In this document: piece after piece, positions 17,373-26,748 of the stretch
Layout: each line of letters starts with the position of its first letter
Position numbering within the stretch: position 1 is the stretch's first letter
Assembly: GCF_000147675.1 (NCBI RefSeq)
Contig: NZ_ADGQ01000071.1
Coordinates: 47,578-111,577, forward strand
Direction: 5' to 3'
Source of the DNA: Peptostreptococcus stomatis DSM 17678
GTDB lineage: Bacteria; Bacillota; Clostridia; Peptostreptococcales; Peptostreptococcaceae
Length of the DNA stretch: 64,000 nucleotides
Made by a program: the position numbers and the translations under genes
The notes under the pieces: model-generated
Told to the model about the DNA's origin: nothing
The model's input: the letters and a program-made list of their open reading frames with translations, nothing else
The model's database searches: none

Positions 17373-18735
17373 GGGAATAATAATATTTGGAGGAACAGGG
17401 GATTTAGCTTATAGGAAGCTACTTCCAGCTTTATATAATTTGCATTGTCTAGGCCTACTGCCAGAAGACTACAAGGTAGTTGGTGTAGGTAGGAGAGACT
17501 ATAGCAAGGAAGACTATATTGAAATAATAAGAAAATGGACTAGTGAATTTTCTAGGTTAAAGTATACAGATAAAGACTTTTTTGAGTTTTCAAAGAGGAT
17601 TATCTACTACCAGATGGATATGACTAAGGTTGCCCAGTATAGGAACCTACTAGCTGACCTGGACTATGTAAATGGCAGGACAGAGAGCGGGTGGACTTAC
17701 TATTATGCAGTACCACCTAAGATTTTCGGCTTTATAACTGATGGTATTAGGCTGGCAGGCTGTCCTTTAAAGGGGGCCAAGGTAATAATAGAAAAGCCAT
17801 TTGGTGACACTATGGATGCAGCAGAATATATTTATAAGAACCTGAAGCAGTGCTTCTCACAAGAAAATATATTCTTTATAGACCACTACTTGGGTAAGGA
17901 AATGATAATAAATATAATGACCCTAAGGTTTGCCAATGCTATCTTTGGTGGTGTATGGAATAGGAATTTTATAGAGAAGGTTGAAATAAATGCCTTTGAA
18001 GAAGTTGGAGTAGGTACTAGGGGTGGCTACTATGACAAGAGTGGGGCCATGGTTGACATGGTACAAAACCACTTGTTCCAGATCCTGTCTATAGTGGCAA
18101 TGGAAAGACCAACAGATAGCTCGCCTGAAGCCATAAAGGCTGCCCAGACTAAGTTGTTCAAGGAACTAAAGGATATAGAAGACCCTCACAAGATAGACCA
18201 GTTACTAGTGATGGGCCAGTACAAGGGTTATTTAGAAGAAGACAAGATAGACCCAGAATCTACTACAGAAACATATGTGGCCCTTAAATTAGGCATAGAA
18301 AATGACAGGTGGAGGGGAGTTCCTTTCTACCTAAGGACAGGTAAGAAGATGGGACAGAAGAAGAGTGAGGTAGTGATTAGCTTCAAGTCTACTGCGGGGG
18401 GTGCCCAGTCAAACAAGCTGGTAATAGAGATACAGCCAGATGAGGGTGTCAAGCTAGACTTCAATATAAAGAAGCCAGGAACAGAAAATACTATAGAAAA
18501 GGTTGATATGGACTTCTGCCAGAGTTGTGTATTGGAAAATAGACAAAACACACCAGAAGCATATGAAAGGTTATTGATGGCTTCTATGGACGAGGATAGG
18601 TCTTTATTCTCCCAGTGGAACCAGATAGAGATTTGCTGGAAGTATATCAACAGGATAATGGAAATATACCATAGGTTCTCTGACAAGCTTCATGTATATG
18701 AACCAGGCCAAGAGGGTCCTTTGAATAATTTTTAG
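17356..18735 (+). CDS. zwf: Glucose-6-phosphate 1-dehydrogenase
   Basis: 459 aa, slightly short for the family. The NADP loop is FGGTGDLAYRKLLPALY at residues 11-27, EKPFG is present, and the substrate motif FIDHYLGKEM (His/Lys catalytic region) is intact. It starts inside the end of gnd; a second ATG two codons on is equally plausible. It supplies NADPH and 6-phosphogluconolactone. In most bacteria zwf precedes gnd; here the order is gnd-zwf. Confidence 0.94.
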   Translation: MKMKNKGIIIFGGTGDLAYRKLLPALYNLHCLGLLPEDYKVVGVGRRDYSKEDYIEIIRKWTSEFSRLKYTDKDFFEFSKRIIYYQMDMTKVAQYRNLLADLDYVNGRTESGWTYYYAVPPKIFGFITDGIRLAGCPLKGAKVIIEKPFGDTMDAAEYIYKNLKQCFSQENIFFIDHYLGKEMIINIMTLRFANAIFGGVWNRNFIEKVEINAFEEVGVGTRGGYYDKSGAMVDMVQNHLFQILSIVAMERPTDSSPEAIKAAQTKLFKELKDIEDPHKIDQLLVMGQYKGYLEEDKIDPESTTETYVALKLGIENDRWRGVPFYLRTGKKMGQKKSEVVISFKSTAGGAQSNKLVIEIQPDEGVKLDFNIKKPGTENTIEKVDMDFCQSCVLENRQNTPEAYERLLMASMDEDRSLFSQWNQIEICWKYINRIMEIYHRFSDKLHVYEPGQEGPLNNF

Positions 18736-18780
18736 TATATACATTTAGTATATACATAAAGTAAAGAAATATACTATAAT
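18732..18780 (+). promoter_or_regulatory. 13-bp tandem repeat and -10 box before trxB
   Basis: TTAGTATATACAT occurs twice back to back (18732-18744 and 18745-18757), the first copy overlapping the zwf stop. TATAAT lies at 18775-18780. The repeat fills the -35 region, suggesting an activator or repressor site. Confidence 0.45.
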
Positions 18781-18834
18781 AAAGAGTATGGTATGAGTGA
18801 AGTTACTTTATTAGACAATATTGGAGGTAGAAAA

Positions 18835-19761
18835 ATGAGTGAAGTTAAGGTTCATGATATAGTAATAATCGGTAGTGGCCCAGGTGGTATGACAGCCGGT
18901 ATTTACGGTGGAAGGGCAGAATTGGATACAGTAATTTTGGAAAAGAACTTCCACGGTGGCCAGATGGTTTCTACTACAGAAATAGAAAACTATCCAGCCA
19001 TACCTGAGACTAATGGTATCCAGTTAGCCAATGATATGTTAGCCCATGCAAAGAAGTTTGGGGCAAAGATTGACTACAAGGGAGTAGATTCAATAGAGGT
19101 GCTAGAAGACGGCACAAAGAAGTTGATGGCAGGCGGTGAGGAAATCTTAACTAAGACAGTCATCCTATCAATGGGGTCTACACCAAGAAAGTTGGGTCTA
19201 GACAAGGAAGACAAGTTTACAGGTAGGGGCCTGGGCTATTGTGCGACATGTGATGGTGGTTTCTATAGAAACAAGGTAGTAGCAGTGAACGGTGGTGGAG
19301 ACACGGCTGTTGAAGATGCCCTATACCTATCAAGAATAGCATCTAAGGTATACCTGATCCACAGGAGAGACGAGCTAAGAGCCAACAAGACACTACAGAC
19401 AAGGCTAGCTGAGTCGAATGTAGAGGTTGTATGGAACAGTACAATCAAGGAAATCCTGGGTGAAGAAAAGTTAACAGGTGTAATAACTGTAGACAAGACA
19501 GACCAGTCAGAAAGAAAGATAGAATTAGACGGTCTATTTGTGGCCATAGGTGGTATACCTACTTCAGGCCTAGTAGATGGCCTAGTAGACTTAAATCCAC
19601 AGGGATATATAATAACTGGTGAAGATTGTCAGACAAGTGTAGATGGTATTTATGCAGTTGGTGATATTAGGGTTAAGTCTCTAAGACAGGTAATAACTGC
19701 AGCCGCTGATGGGGCTATTGCAGTTCATGCGGCGGAAAAATATATATTAGAACACCAGTAA
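18835..19761 (+). CDS. trxB: Thioredoxin reductase
   Basis: 308 aa from ATG 18835, which follows GGAGG by seven bases. The frame also has an upstream ATG at 18793 that begins with the same 13 bases (ATGAGTGAAGTTA) but has no ribosome site. FAD loop GSGPGGMTAGIY, redox pair CATCDG, NADP loop NGGGDTAVEDA and C-terminal GIYAVGDIR are intact. It is about the usual length for low-Mr TrxB. It passes electrons from NADPH to thioredoxin and fits with the NADPH-producing genes just upstream. Confidence 0.93.
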   Translation: MSEVKVHDIVIIGSGPGGMTAGIYGGRAELDTVILEKNFHGGQMVSTTEIENYPAIPETNGIQLANDMLAHAKKFGAKIDYKGVDSIEVLEDGTKKLMAGGEEILTKTVILSMGSTPRKLGLDKEDKFTGRGLGYCATCDGGFYRNKVVAVNGGGDTAVEDALYLSRIASKVYLIHRRDELRANKTLQTRLAESNVEVVWNSTIKEILGEEKLTGVITVDKTDQSERKIELDGLFVAIGGIPTSGLVDGLVDLNPQGYIITGEDCQTSVDGIYAVGDIRVKSLRQVITAAADGAIAVHAAEKYILEHQ

Positions 19762-19764
19762 AAT

Positions 19765-19828
19765 AAAAAATGTACCGACATCTAAATGGTTAGCCTTTAA
19801 GCTAACTTTTGGTCTCGGTACATTTTTT
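19765..19828. terminator. Bidirectional terminator between trxB and the PepSY-like lipoprotein
   Basis: Perfect 14-bp outer arms (19765-19778 and 19815-19828) with an inner GTTAGC/GCTAAC stem. A and T runs at the two ends serve both directions. Confidence 0.85.
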
Positions 19829-19836
19829 CATATAAA

Positions 19837-20601
19837 TTATTCCTGGTTTGTCTGGCTACTTGATCCCGTATTATCACTACTACCAGCAGTATCACTGTTT
19901 GAACTAGTACTAGTATCTGTAGAACTAGTCTGGCTTGCTTCCAGGTCGGCCTTTGTCAAGGTCTTGCCTGTAGTAGCATCTACCAATATAGTCTCTGAAT
20001 TCTTTGCATCCCCACCATATAGCTTGAATGAAAATACATTCTTACCATTTTTTGCAAATAACTGGTAAGATAGGACCTGTGTATAATTCTTAGCAGAAGC
20101 CTTTGTGGCTACCTGGGCGGCCTCATCTACGTCCATAAGAGTAACAAAGCCTAGTAGGTTAGACTTCATTTCAGCGCTTGCCGGGCCATTATCAGTCTTG
20201 CCCAATACAGTACCAGTCTTGGCATCTATAGTCATAGTCTGGCTGACACCCTTTTTAGATATAACCTCTAGCGTATAGATATACTTCTTTTCAGTCTTGG
20301 CTTCCTGAGAATCTTCCTGCTTGTCAGTCTTTACAGGGACTTCCTTTTCTTCTAGACTTACAGATGATACACTACCTGCCTTTTCAGCAGTTGTAAATTT
20401 TAATAGGGCAGCCTGTAGGCCTATTAATTTTTCTGACTTTAGCTCAGTTACTAAGCTAGGTCCAGATGCCTGTTGCTCCTTACCACCATCAGCATTTTTA
20501 GAACCACATCCTGCCAGGGATAGGGTCAAGATAGAGCACATAGAAAGTGCTAACAATTTTTTTTCTATTCTTTTTCTGGTATTATTTTTTGAAATTTTCA
20601 T
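19837..20601 (-). CDS. PepSY-like lipoprotein with Ser/Thr-rich tail
   Basis: 254 aa. A basic N-terminus and hydrophobic stretch end in the lipobox LAGC, so it is a lipoprotein outside the membrane. Two similar units ending IDAKTGTVLGK and VDATTGKTLTK resemble PepSY repeats, domains that bind or inhibit peptidases. The last 35 residues are almost only Ser, Thr, Asn, Asp and Gly, probably a disordered spacer. It stands alone, with GAGGAGA before its ATG. The true role is unknown. Confidence 0.65.
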   Translation of the reverse strand: MKISKNNTRKRIEKKLLALSMCSILTLSLAGCGSKNADGGKEQQASGPSLVTELKSEKLIGLQAALLKFTTAEKAGSVSSVSLEEKEVPVKTDKQEDSQEAKTEKKYIYTLEVISKKGVSQTMTIDAKTGTVLGKTDNGPASAEMKSNLLGFVTLMDVDEAAQVATKASAKNYTQVLSYQLFAKNGKNVFSFKLYGGDAKNSETILVDATTGKTLTKADLEASQTSSTDTSTSSNSDTAGSSDNTGSSSQTNQE

Positions 20602-20639
20602 ATCTATCTCCTCATCGAATATTAATCAATAGTAGGTAT

Positions 20640-20669
20640 ATTATACTATAAAATTTAAATGATAGTAAA
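20640..20669 (-). promoter_or_regulatory. Promoter of the PepSY-like lipoprotein
   Basis: On the minus strand TTTACT (20664-20669), an 18-base spacer and TATAAT (20640-20645). Confidence 0.5.
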
Positions 20670-20693
20670 GTACTAAAAAAAAATCACAGCATG

Positions 20694-20702
20694 TGGTATA
20701 AT
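20694..20702 (+). promoter_or_regulatory. Extended -10 promoter of trkAH
   Basis: TGGTATAAT fits TGnTATAAT; no good -35 is seen. Confidence 0.55.
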
Positions 20703-20747
20703 ATTCAAATGAAGATATAAACACGTTAGTTGTGGAAGGAGAAAAAA

Positions 20748-22112
20748 GTGAAAATAGTAATAATAGGTGGAGGAAAGGTTGGATCTAAACTCTCTGAGGA
20801 ATTGTCTAATGAATCTCATGATGTAACAGTTATAGAGCAAGATATAGATGTAATCAACAGAATAAATTCTAACCAGGATGTTGCCTGCATAAATGGAAAT
20901 GCTATTAATCGTGAAATACTAAAAGAGGCTGGCGTAGAAGAGGCAGACCTCTTAATTGGGTGTACCTCATCTGATGAAATAAATATGTTTTCTTGCTTGT
21001 TTGCTAAAAATCTAGGGGCAAAGAATACCATAGCAAGGGTTAGAAATCCTGAATATTACAGTCAGTTAAATTATATAAAAGAAGATCTGGGTCTAAGTAT
21101 GATTATAAACCCAGAGTTTGTTGCGGCCAATGTAATCTCAAGAATATTGAGGTTCCCGTCTGCAATCAAGGTTGAAACCTTTGCCAAGGGTAAGGTTGAA
21201 ATAATGGAGTTTAAAATATATGAAAACTCTAACCTACCTGGCATGCAGATGAGGGATGTAGTTAGGACTTTTGGTATAAAAGTCTTGGTTTGTGCCGTAC
21301 AGAGAAGGGATGAAGTTTTTATACCAGACGGTACTTTTATCTTTGAACAGGGGGACAAGTTGAGTATAGCGGCCAGTCATGAGGACTTGGAAAAGTTCCT
21401 AAAGAAGGTGGGAGGTCTTAAAAGAAAGGTCAAGACAGTCATGATAATAGGTGGAGGAAAGATTGCCTACTACCTATGCAAGAGTCTTGAAAATATAAAT
21501 ATTAAGACTAAGATTATAGAAAGAGACAGGAAGACTTGTCATTTCCTGGCCCAGAACCTGCCGAAAGTCGATATTATACATGGGGATGGTACGGACAACC
21601 AGATACTAGAGGAGGAGGGTATCCACGAAGTAGATGCCTTTGTATCCCTTACTGGTATTGATGAGGAAAATATAATTATGTCCATGTATGCGGATTCCAA
21701 GGGGGTTTCCAAGGTTATCACAAAGATAAGTCAGTCTACCTTTAAGGATATGATTGACACCTTTAATCTAGATACAGTAATATCACCAAAAGAATTGACA
21801 GCCACTAGGATACTACAGTATGTTAAGGCTATGAATAATTCCTATGGTAGCCAGTTAAATTCCCTATACAGGATAGTAAATGACAAGGTTGAGGTATTGG
21901 AATTCTCGGTAAGTGCTACAGGCAGGGTAGTCAACCAGCCATTGAGAGATTTGAAGTTCAAAAAGGGTATGTTGATAGCCTGCATAGTACGTAATGGTAA
22001 GATTATAATACCGGGTGGAGATGATAAGATCATGGTTGGAGATAATATTATAATAGTGACTTCAAGCCTTAAAATAACTGATATAGAAGATATACTAGAA
22101 AGAAATGTATAG
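20748..22112 (+). CDS. trkA: Trk potassium uptake NAD-binding subunit TrkA
   Basis: 454 aa from GTG 20748, which follows AAGGAG by six bases and gives the normal start VKIVIIGGGKVGSKL. There are two tandem units, each a Rossmann RCK_N domain (second begins VMIIGGGKIAYYL near residue 226) plus RCK_C. This double form is typical of TrkA. It is a peripheral membrane regulator that gates the TrkH channel in response to nucleotides. TrkH follows 20 bases later. Confidence 0.92.
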   Translation: MKIVIIGGGKVGSKLSEELSNESHDVTVIEQDIDVINRINSNQDVACINGNAINREILKEAGVEEADLLIGCTSSDEINMFSCLFAKNLGAKNTIARVRNPEYYSQLNYIKEDLGLSMIINPEFVAANVISRILRFPSAIKVETFAKGKVEIMEFKIYENSNLPGMQMRDVVRTFGIKVLVCAVQRRDEVFIPDGTFIFEQGDKLSIAASHEDLEKFLKKVGGLKRKVKTVMIIGGGKIAYYLCKSLENINIKTKIIERDRKTCHFLAQNLPKVDIIHGDGTDNQILEEEGIHEVDAFVSLTGIDEENIIMSMYADSKGVSKVITKISQSTFKDMIDTFNLDTVISPKELTATRILQYVKAMNNSYGSQLNSLYRIVNDKVEVLEFSVSATGRVVNQPLRDLKFKKGMLIACIVRNGKIIIPGGDDKIMVGDNIIIVTSSLKITDIEDILERNV

Positions 22113-22132
22113 GTTTATTTAGGAGAATTAAG

Positions 22133-23584
22133 ATGAATTATGAAATGATGGCCTATGTTCTGATGAACATAGCCAAGGTGGAAGGTTTTTTGATGCTTAT
22201 ACCTGCCATAGTATCTTTGATATACGGGGAAAGGGATGTGGCACTTAAGATTTTTGAGATAGCCCTGGTCTCTGCCGGTGTTGGTATGGTATTTACAAGA
22301 AAAAGACCTACCAGGTCTGAATTGTTTATCAAGGATGGTCTCTTGATAGTAGGGCTGGCCTGGATTATATTTTCTATTATAGGGTCTATGCCTTATTTCC
22401 TAACAGGAAGCATAGCCAGTCCAATAGATGCATTTTTTGAAACAGTATCTGGATTTACAACTACTGGGTCTACCATCCTTACCGATATAGAAGCACTTCC
22501 AATAGGAATCCTATTTTGGAGGTCCTTTACCCACTGGATAGGTGGTATGGGTGTATTGGTATTTGTTATGGCTATAATACCTCTATCAGGTGGAAATACC
22601 ATGAATATAATGAGGGCAGAGGTACCAGGCCCTACAGTGGATAAGTTGGTTCCAAAGACTAAGCAAACAGCGAAGATTTTATACTATATCTATATAGCCT
22701 TAACTGCCTTGGAGGTTATTTTACTAATGTTGGGTGGTATGCCATTTATAGATAGTTTGACAAATTCGTTTTCTACTGCAGGTACGGGTGGATTTTGTAT
22801 GAAGGCCGATAGTATCGGTTATTACAATAGCGCCTATGTTGATGGTGTCATTACAGTCTTTATGATTCTGTTTGGTATAAACTTCAACCTCTTTTACCTG
22901 GTATTGTTGAAGAAGTTTAAACGTATATTTAAGAGTGAAGAACTGAGGGCCTATATAGCAATTATAGCAGTGGCCATAGGCATGATCACTTGGAATATAT
23001 ATACTATGTATGGTAGTGTCTTGACATCCTTTAGGTATGCAGCTTTCCAGGTTGCTACTATAATAACTACCACAGGTTTTATGACTACTGACTTTAACCT
23101 ATGGCCTACTTTTTCCAAGGGAATTTTATTGTCACTTATGATAATAGGTGCCTGTGCAGGATCTACTGGTGGAGGTATAAAGGTATCCAGAGTCCTGATT
23201 ACCTTCAAATATATAAAGTCAGAGATAAAAAAAGTTATTCAGCCTAGGTCCGTAAGTAATATTACCATGGATGAAAAATTGATAGATGATACGGTGACAA
23301 AGAATGTGTCAGCATATCTTTTAATATATACCATTATAATTATAGTATCATTTATATTGATTACCCTAAATGAGTTTGACCTCGAGACATCTTTGACTTC
23401 GGTCATTACTTGTGTAAACAATGTAGGGCCAGGTTTTGGTAAGCTGGTTGGGCCAACTGGTAACTTTTCAGTTTTTTCAACTTTTTCAAAGCTGGTCTTG
23501 AGTCTGGATATGCTACTGGGTAGGTTAGAAATATTCCCAATCCTATTTTTATTTAGTCCAAGGATATTTAATAGGCGTTTTTAA
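22133..23584 (+). CDS. trkH: Trk potassium uptake membrane subunit TrkH
   Basis: 483 aa with about ten membrane segments. The four pore loops show selectivity-filter-like segments: TTTGST, STAGTGGF, TTTGFM and NNVGPGFG. Together with TrkA it forms a low-affinity potassium importer. AGGAG precedes the start. A terminator follows, so trkA-trkH is a two-gene operon. Confidence 0.92.
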   Translation: MNYEMMAYVLMNIAKVEGFLMLIPAIVSLIYGERDVALKIFEIALVSAGVGMVFTRKRPTRSELFIKDGLLIVGLAWIIFSIIGSMPYFLTGSIASPIDAFFETVSGFTTTGSTILTDIEALPIGILFWRSFTHWIGGMGVLVFVMAIIPLSGGNTMNIMRAEVPGPTVDKLVPKTKQTAKILYYIYIALTALEVILLMLGGMPFIDSLTNSFSTAGTGGFCMKADSIGYYNSAYVDGVITVFMILFGINFNLFYLVLLKKFKRIFKSEELRAYIAIIAVAIGMITWNIYTMYGSVLTSFRYAAFQVATIITTTGFMTTDFNLWPTFSKGILLSLMIIGACAGSTGGGIKVSRVLITFKYIKSEIKKVIQPRSVSNITMDEKLIDDTVTKNVSAYLLIYTIIIIVSFILITLNEFDLETSLTSVITCVNNVGPGFGKLVGPTGNFSVFSTFSKLVLSLDMLLGRLEIFPILFLFSPRIFNRRF

Positions 23585-23687
23585 GATAGGTGTAATATTG
23601 GATAACTTTTAAGACCTTATTAGGGTGAAGTTATATAGAAGTTAAAACTATATTTTTAATAAAAACAGATAATACTAAGGATTTTAG

Positions 23688-23733
23688 AAGGAAGGCTATA
23701 TTGCTGGATGCAATTTTATAGACCTTCCTTTTT
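23688..23733 (+). terminator. Terminator in the trkH-purA gap
   Basis: AAGGAAGG (23688-23695) pairs with CCTTCCTT (23723-23730), an internal TTGC/GCAA adds a stem, and a T run follows. The 320-bp gap 23585-23904 holds this, the palindrome at 23797 and the purA -10 box. Confidence 0.7.
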
Positions 23734-23796
23734 GTATGTCAACTTTTCTGGCAATAGGGTCCTTTCTTAATCTTACTAGGGGCAAGCTACCCTTAA

Positions 23797-23840
23797 AATA
23801 GTATATAGATATATGTATATACATATATCTATATACTATT
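23797..23840. repeat. 44-bp perfect palindrome upstream of purA
   Basis: Bases 23797-23818 are the exact reverse complement of 23819-23840, with no spacer. It contains GTATATAC at its centre and ends 14 bases before the -10 box TATAAT (23855-23860), covering any -35 position. Confidence 0.85.
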
Positions 23841-23904
23841 GGGGTTCTTAGTGGTATAATGAAGATTGGGTAAGGATACTAGTACTAAGAAAGGACGAAA
23901 TGAC

Positions 23905-25182
23905 ATGTTAACAGCAATTACAGGAATAAACTGGGGTGATGAAGGCAAGGGGAGGATGGTTGACCTACTCTCAGAAGACTATGATATAGTTGTAAGGTAC
24001 CAGGGTGGCAATAATGCAGGCCACACAGTAGTAAATGATAGGGGGAAGTTTATCTTGAACCTACTTCCATCTGGAATTTTGCGTCCTGATGTTGTAAATG
24101 TAATAGGTAATGGGGTGGTTGTAGATATTAAGCACCTGGTTGGAGAGATAAATAAGCTAAGGGGACTTGGTATAGAGATTACACCAGATAATTTAAAATT
24201 AAGTGACAGGGCAGTGATTGTAATGCCTTACCATGTAGACCAGGATTGCCTGGAAGAAGATAGGCTGGCAGATGCCAAATTTGGGTCTACCAAAAGGGGG
24301 ATAGCACCGGTTTATGGTGATAAGTATATGAAAAAAGGCATCAGGTTGGGTGACCTTCTAGATAGTGAAGAGGACCTAAAGGAAAGATTGAGGGCTATCA
24401 TTGAATGGAAAAATTTGTTGATAGAAAAGGGCTATGGAATAAAACCTATAATTTTTGAGGATATGTGGTCCTATCTAAAGGAATATGGAGACATAGTAAA
24501 GGACTATGTCTGTGATACGGGCCTATATCTAAACGAGGCCAATAAGGAGGGCAAGAACATAATGTTTGAGGCCCAGTTGGGAGCCTTGAGGGATATAGAC
24601 TTTGGTATATACCCATTTACATCATCATCTTCAACAATAGCACCATATGCACCTATAGGGGCGGGTGTACCTAATTTGAAGTTGACAAATTCCGTGGGAA
24701 TAATGAAGGCCTATTCTACTTGTGTAGGTGAGGGTCCCTTCACTGCAGAAATCTTTGGTGACAAGGCAGAAGAATTGCGTAAGGCAGGTAATGAATATGG
24801 GGCAGCCACTGGCAGGCCTAGAAGGGTAGGAGGATTTGACATACTGGCCTCAAGGTATGGTGTAAGGGCACAAGGGTCTGATGTAATAGCCCTTACAAAG
24901 CTTGATGTCCTGTCATATATGGAAGAAATACCAGTATGTGTAGCCTATAAGTTTGGTGACCAAATCCTGGATGAATTTCCAATAGGTGAGAAATTATTCA
25001 AGGCTGAACCAGTATACGAATACAAGAAGGGCTGGATGAAGGATATATCTGGATGCAGGAGGTTAGAAGACCTGCCAAATGAGGCCATAGACTATATCAA
25101 ATACCTAGAAGAGGTAGTTGATTGTAAGATCAAGTACGTATCAGTAGGTCCAGAAAGAGACCAGTATATAGTAATGGCTTAA
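23905..25182 (+). CDS. purA: Adenylosuccinate synthetase
   Basis: 425 aa from ATG 23905. Starts further upstream would sit on the expected transcription start, and AAGGA lies nine bases before this codon. Family motifs: NWGDEGKGRMVDLL (GTP loop and catalytic Asp), QGGNNAGHTVV, GSTKRGIAPVYGDK and late TGRPRRVGGFD. It joins IMP and aspartate, using GTP, to make adenylosuccinate. PurB, the next enzyme, starts 13 bases after the stop. Confidence 0.95.
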   Translation: MLTAITGINWGDEGKGRMVDLLSEDYDIVVRYQGGNNAGHTVVNDRGKFILNLLPSGILRPDVVNVIGNGVVVDIKHLVGEINKLRGLGIEITPDNLKLSDRAVIVMPYHVDQDCLEEDRLADAKFGSTKRGIAPVYGDKYMKKGIRLGDLLDSEEDLKERLRAIIEWKNLLIEKGYGIKPIIFEDMWSYLKEYGDIVKDYVCDTGLYLNEANKEGKNIMFEAQLGALRDIDFGIYPFTSSSSTIAPYAPIGAGVPNLKLTNSVGIMKAYSTCVGEGPFTAEIFGDKAEELRKAGNEYGAATGRPRRVGGFDILASRYGVRAQGSDVIALTKLDVLSYMEEIPVCVAYKFGDQILDEFPIGEKLFKAEPVYEYKKGWMKDISGCRRLEDLPNEAIDYIKYLEEVVDCKIKYVSVGPERDQYIVMA

Positions 25183-25195
25183 TAGGAGGAAATTT

Positions 25196-26620
25196 ATGAA
25201 AAATACATATGAATCACCCCTGACTTCCAGGTATGCTAGTAGGGAAATGCAGGCCCTATTTTCTCCTGACAAGAAGTTTAGGACATGGAGAAAGTTGTGG
25301 GTAGCCCTGGCTGAATCCCAAATGGAACTGGGTCTGGATATTAGCAAAGACCAGGTAGATGAACTAAAAAAGAACCAGGATAATATAAATTACGATATAG
25401 CCCAGGCCAGGGAAAAAGAGGTAAGGCATGATGTAATGAGTCATGTATATGCCTATGGAATCCAGTGTCCTAAGGCTGCGGGTATAATCCACCTGGGTGC
25501 AACTTCATGTTTTGTAGGTGATAATACAGACTTAATAATAGATTATGAGGCCCTAGACCTGATTAAAAAGAGGTTAGTCAAGCTGATATCGATTTTATCT
25601 AGGTTTGCAGACCAGTATAAGGACTTGCCAACGCTTGGTTTTACTCATTTTCAGCCAGCCCAACCAACAACAGTTGGTAAGAGGGCCTGCTTATGGATAC
25701 AGGACTTTATCTTTGACCTGGAAAGTCTGGAAGACTTCCTACAGAGAAGGAGGTTGAGGGGGGTAAAGGGTACGACTGGAACCCAGGCATCCTTCCTGGA
25801 ATTATTTGATGGAGACTATGAAAAGGTCAAGCTGCTTGACAAGATGGTAGCCAAGAAGATGGGCTATGAAGATGTCTTTGCAGTTACAGGTCAGACATAT
25901 TCCAGAAAGTTCGATAGCCAGCTGGTAAATATCCTGGCAGGTATTGCCCAGTCAGCTACAAAGTTTTCGAATGATATAAGGCTCTTACAACACTTGAAGG
26001 AAATAGAAGAGCCCTTTGAAAAAAACCAGATAGGTTCATCTGCCATGGCCTATAAGAGAAATCCAATGAGGAGTGAGAGGATAGCATCCCTAGCCAGGTA
26101 TATTATTGCCGATATGATAAACCCAGCTATGACTGTGTCAGGCCAGTGGTTTGAAAGGACCTTAGACGATTCAGCCAATAGGAGGATATCTGTACCAGAA
26201 GCCTTTTTGGCTACAGATGCAGTTCTTAACCTGTGTGCTAATGTAAGTGATGGCCTAGTGGTTTATCCCAAGCTTATAGGCCAGAGGTTGATGAAGGAGT
26301 TACCATTTATGGCCACTGAAAATATAATGATGGATGCCGTAAAGAAGGGGGGTAACAGGCAAGAACTTCATGAGAAGATAAGATTACACTCTTTGGCTGC
26401 AGCAAGGATAGTCAAAGAAGAAGGGGGAGAGAATGACCTGGTAGATAGGATAGCAGGAGACCCCAGCTTTGGGATAAGCAAGGAGGAAATTCTTGAAATC
26501 CTAAGACCAGATCTGTATATAGGTTGTGCACCTATGCAGGTAAGGGAATTTCTTGAAAATATAGTAAAGCCTATTTTGGATAATGAAGAATCCATAGATA
26601 TGGAACAAGTAAGTGTATAG
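25196..26620 (+). CDS. purB: Adenylosuccinate lyase
   Basis: 474 aa. The fumarase/aspartase superfamily signature is SSAMAYKRNPMRSERI, with the catalytic Ser loop. HLGATSCFVGDNTD and TLGFTHFQPAQPTTVGKR supply the His/Thr residues. It cleaves adenylosuccinate to AMP and also SAICAR to AICAR. AGGAGG precedes the ATG. It completes the IMP-to-AMP branch with purA. Confidence 0.95.
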   Translation: MKNTYESPLTSRYASREMQALFSPDKKFRTWRKLWVALAESQMELGLDISKDQVDELKKNQDNINYDIAQAREKEVRHDVMSHVYAYGIQCPKAAGIIHLGATSCFVGDNTDLIIDYEALDLIKKRLVKLISILSRFADQYKDLPTLGFTHFQPAQPTTVGKRACLWIQDFIFDLESLEDFLQRRRLRGVKGTTGTQASFLELFDGDYEKVKLLDKMVAKKMGYEDVFAVTGQTYSRKFDSQLVNILAGIAQSATKFSNDIRLLQHLKEIEEPFEKNQIGSSAMAYKRNPMRSERIASLARYIIADMINPAMTVSGQWFERTLDDSANRRISVPEAFLATDAVLNLCANVSDGLVVYPKLIGQRLMKELPFMATENIMMDAVKKGGNRQELHEKIRLHSLAAARIVKEEGGENDLVDRIAGDPSFGISKEEILEILRPDLYIGCAPMQVREFLENIVKPILDNEESIDMEQVSV

Positions 26621-26672
26621 CCTATTAAATAAGGTCTATATGGCTAGCTACGCATTTATATAAAAGTTTAGG

Positions 26673-26701
26673 TTGATAAAAGGTCTAGTTTAAGTTATAA
26701 T
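26673..26701 (+). promoter_or_regulatory. Promoter of the DUF975 gene
   Basis: TTGATA (26673-26678), a 17-base spacer and TATAAT (26696-26701). A 9-bp AT-only dyad AAAATTAAT/ATTAATTTT (26707-26729) follows at the start point. Confidence 0.7.
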
Positions 26702-26748
26702 ATACTAAAATTAATTAAAAATTAATTTTAAAAGAAGGGAGGACTTTT

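Noticed and set aside
18732-18757. Tandem repeat as a possible CRISPR fragment
   Set aside because: Only two 13-bp units with no spacers and no cas genes.
18793-18834. Longer TrxB start with duplicated MSEV
   Set aside because: No ribosome site before 18793, whereas GGAGG is well placed before 18835. The extension is not typical of TrxB.
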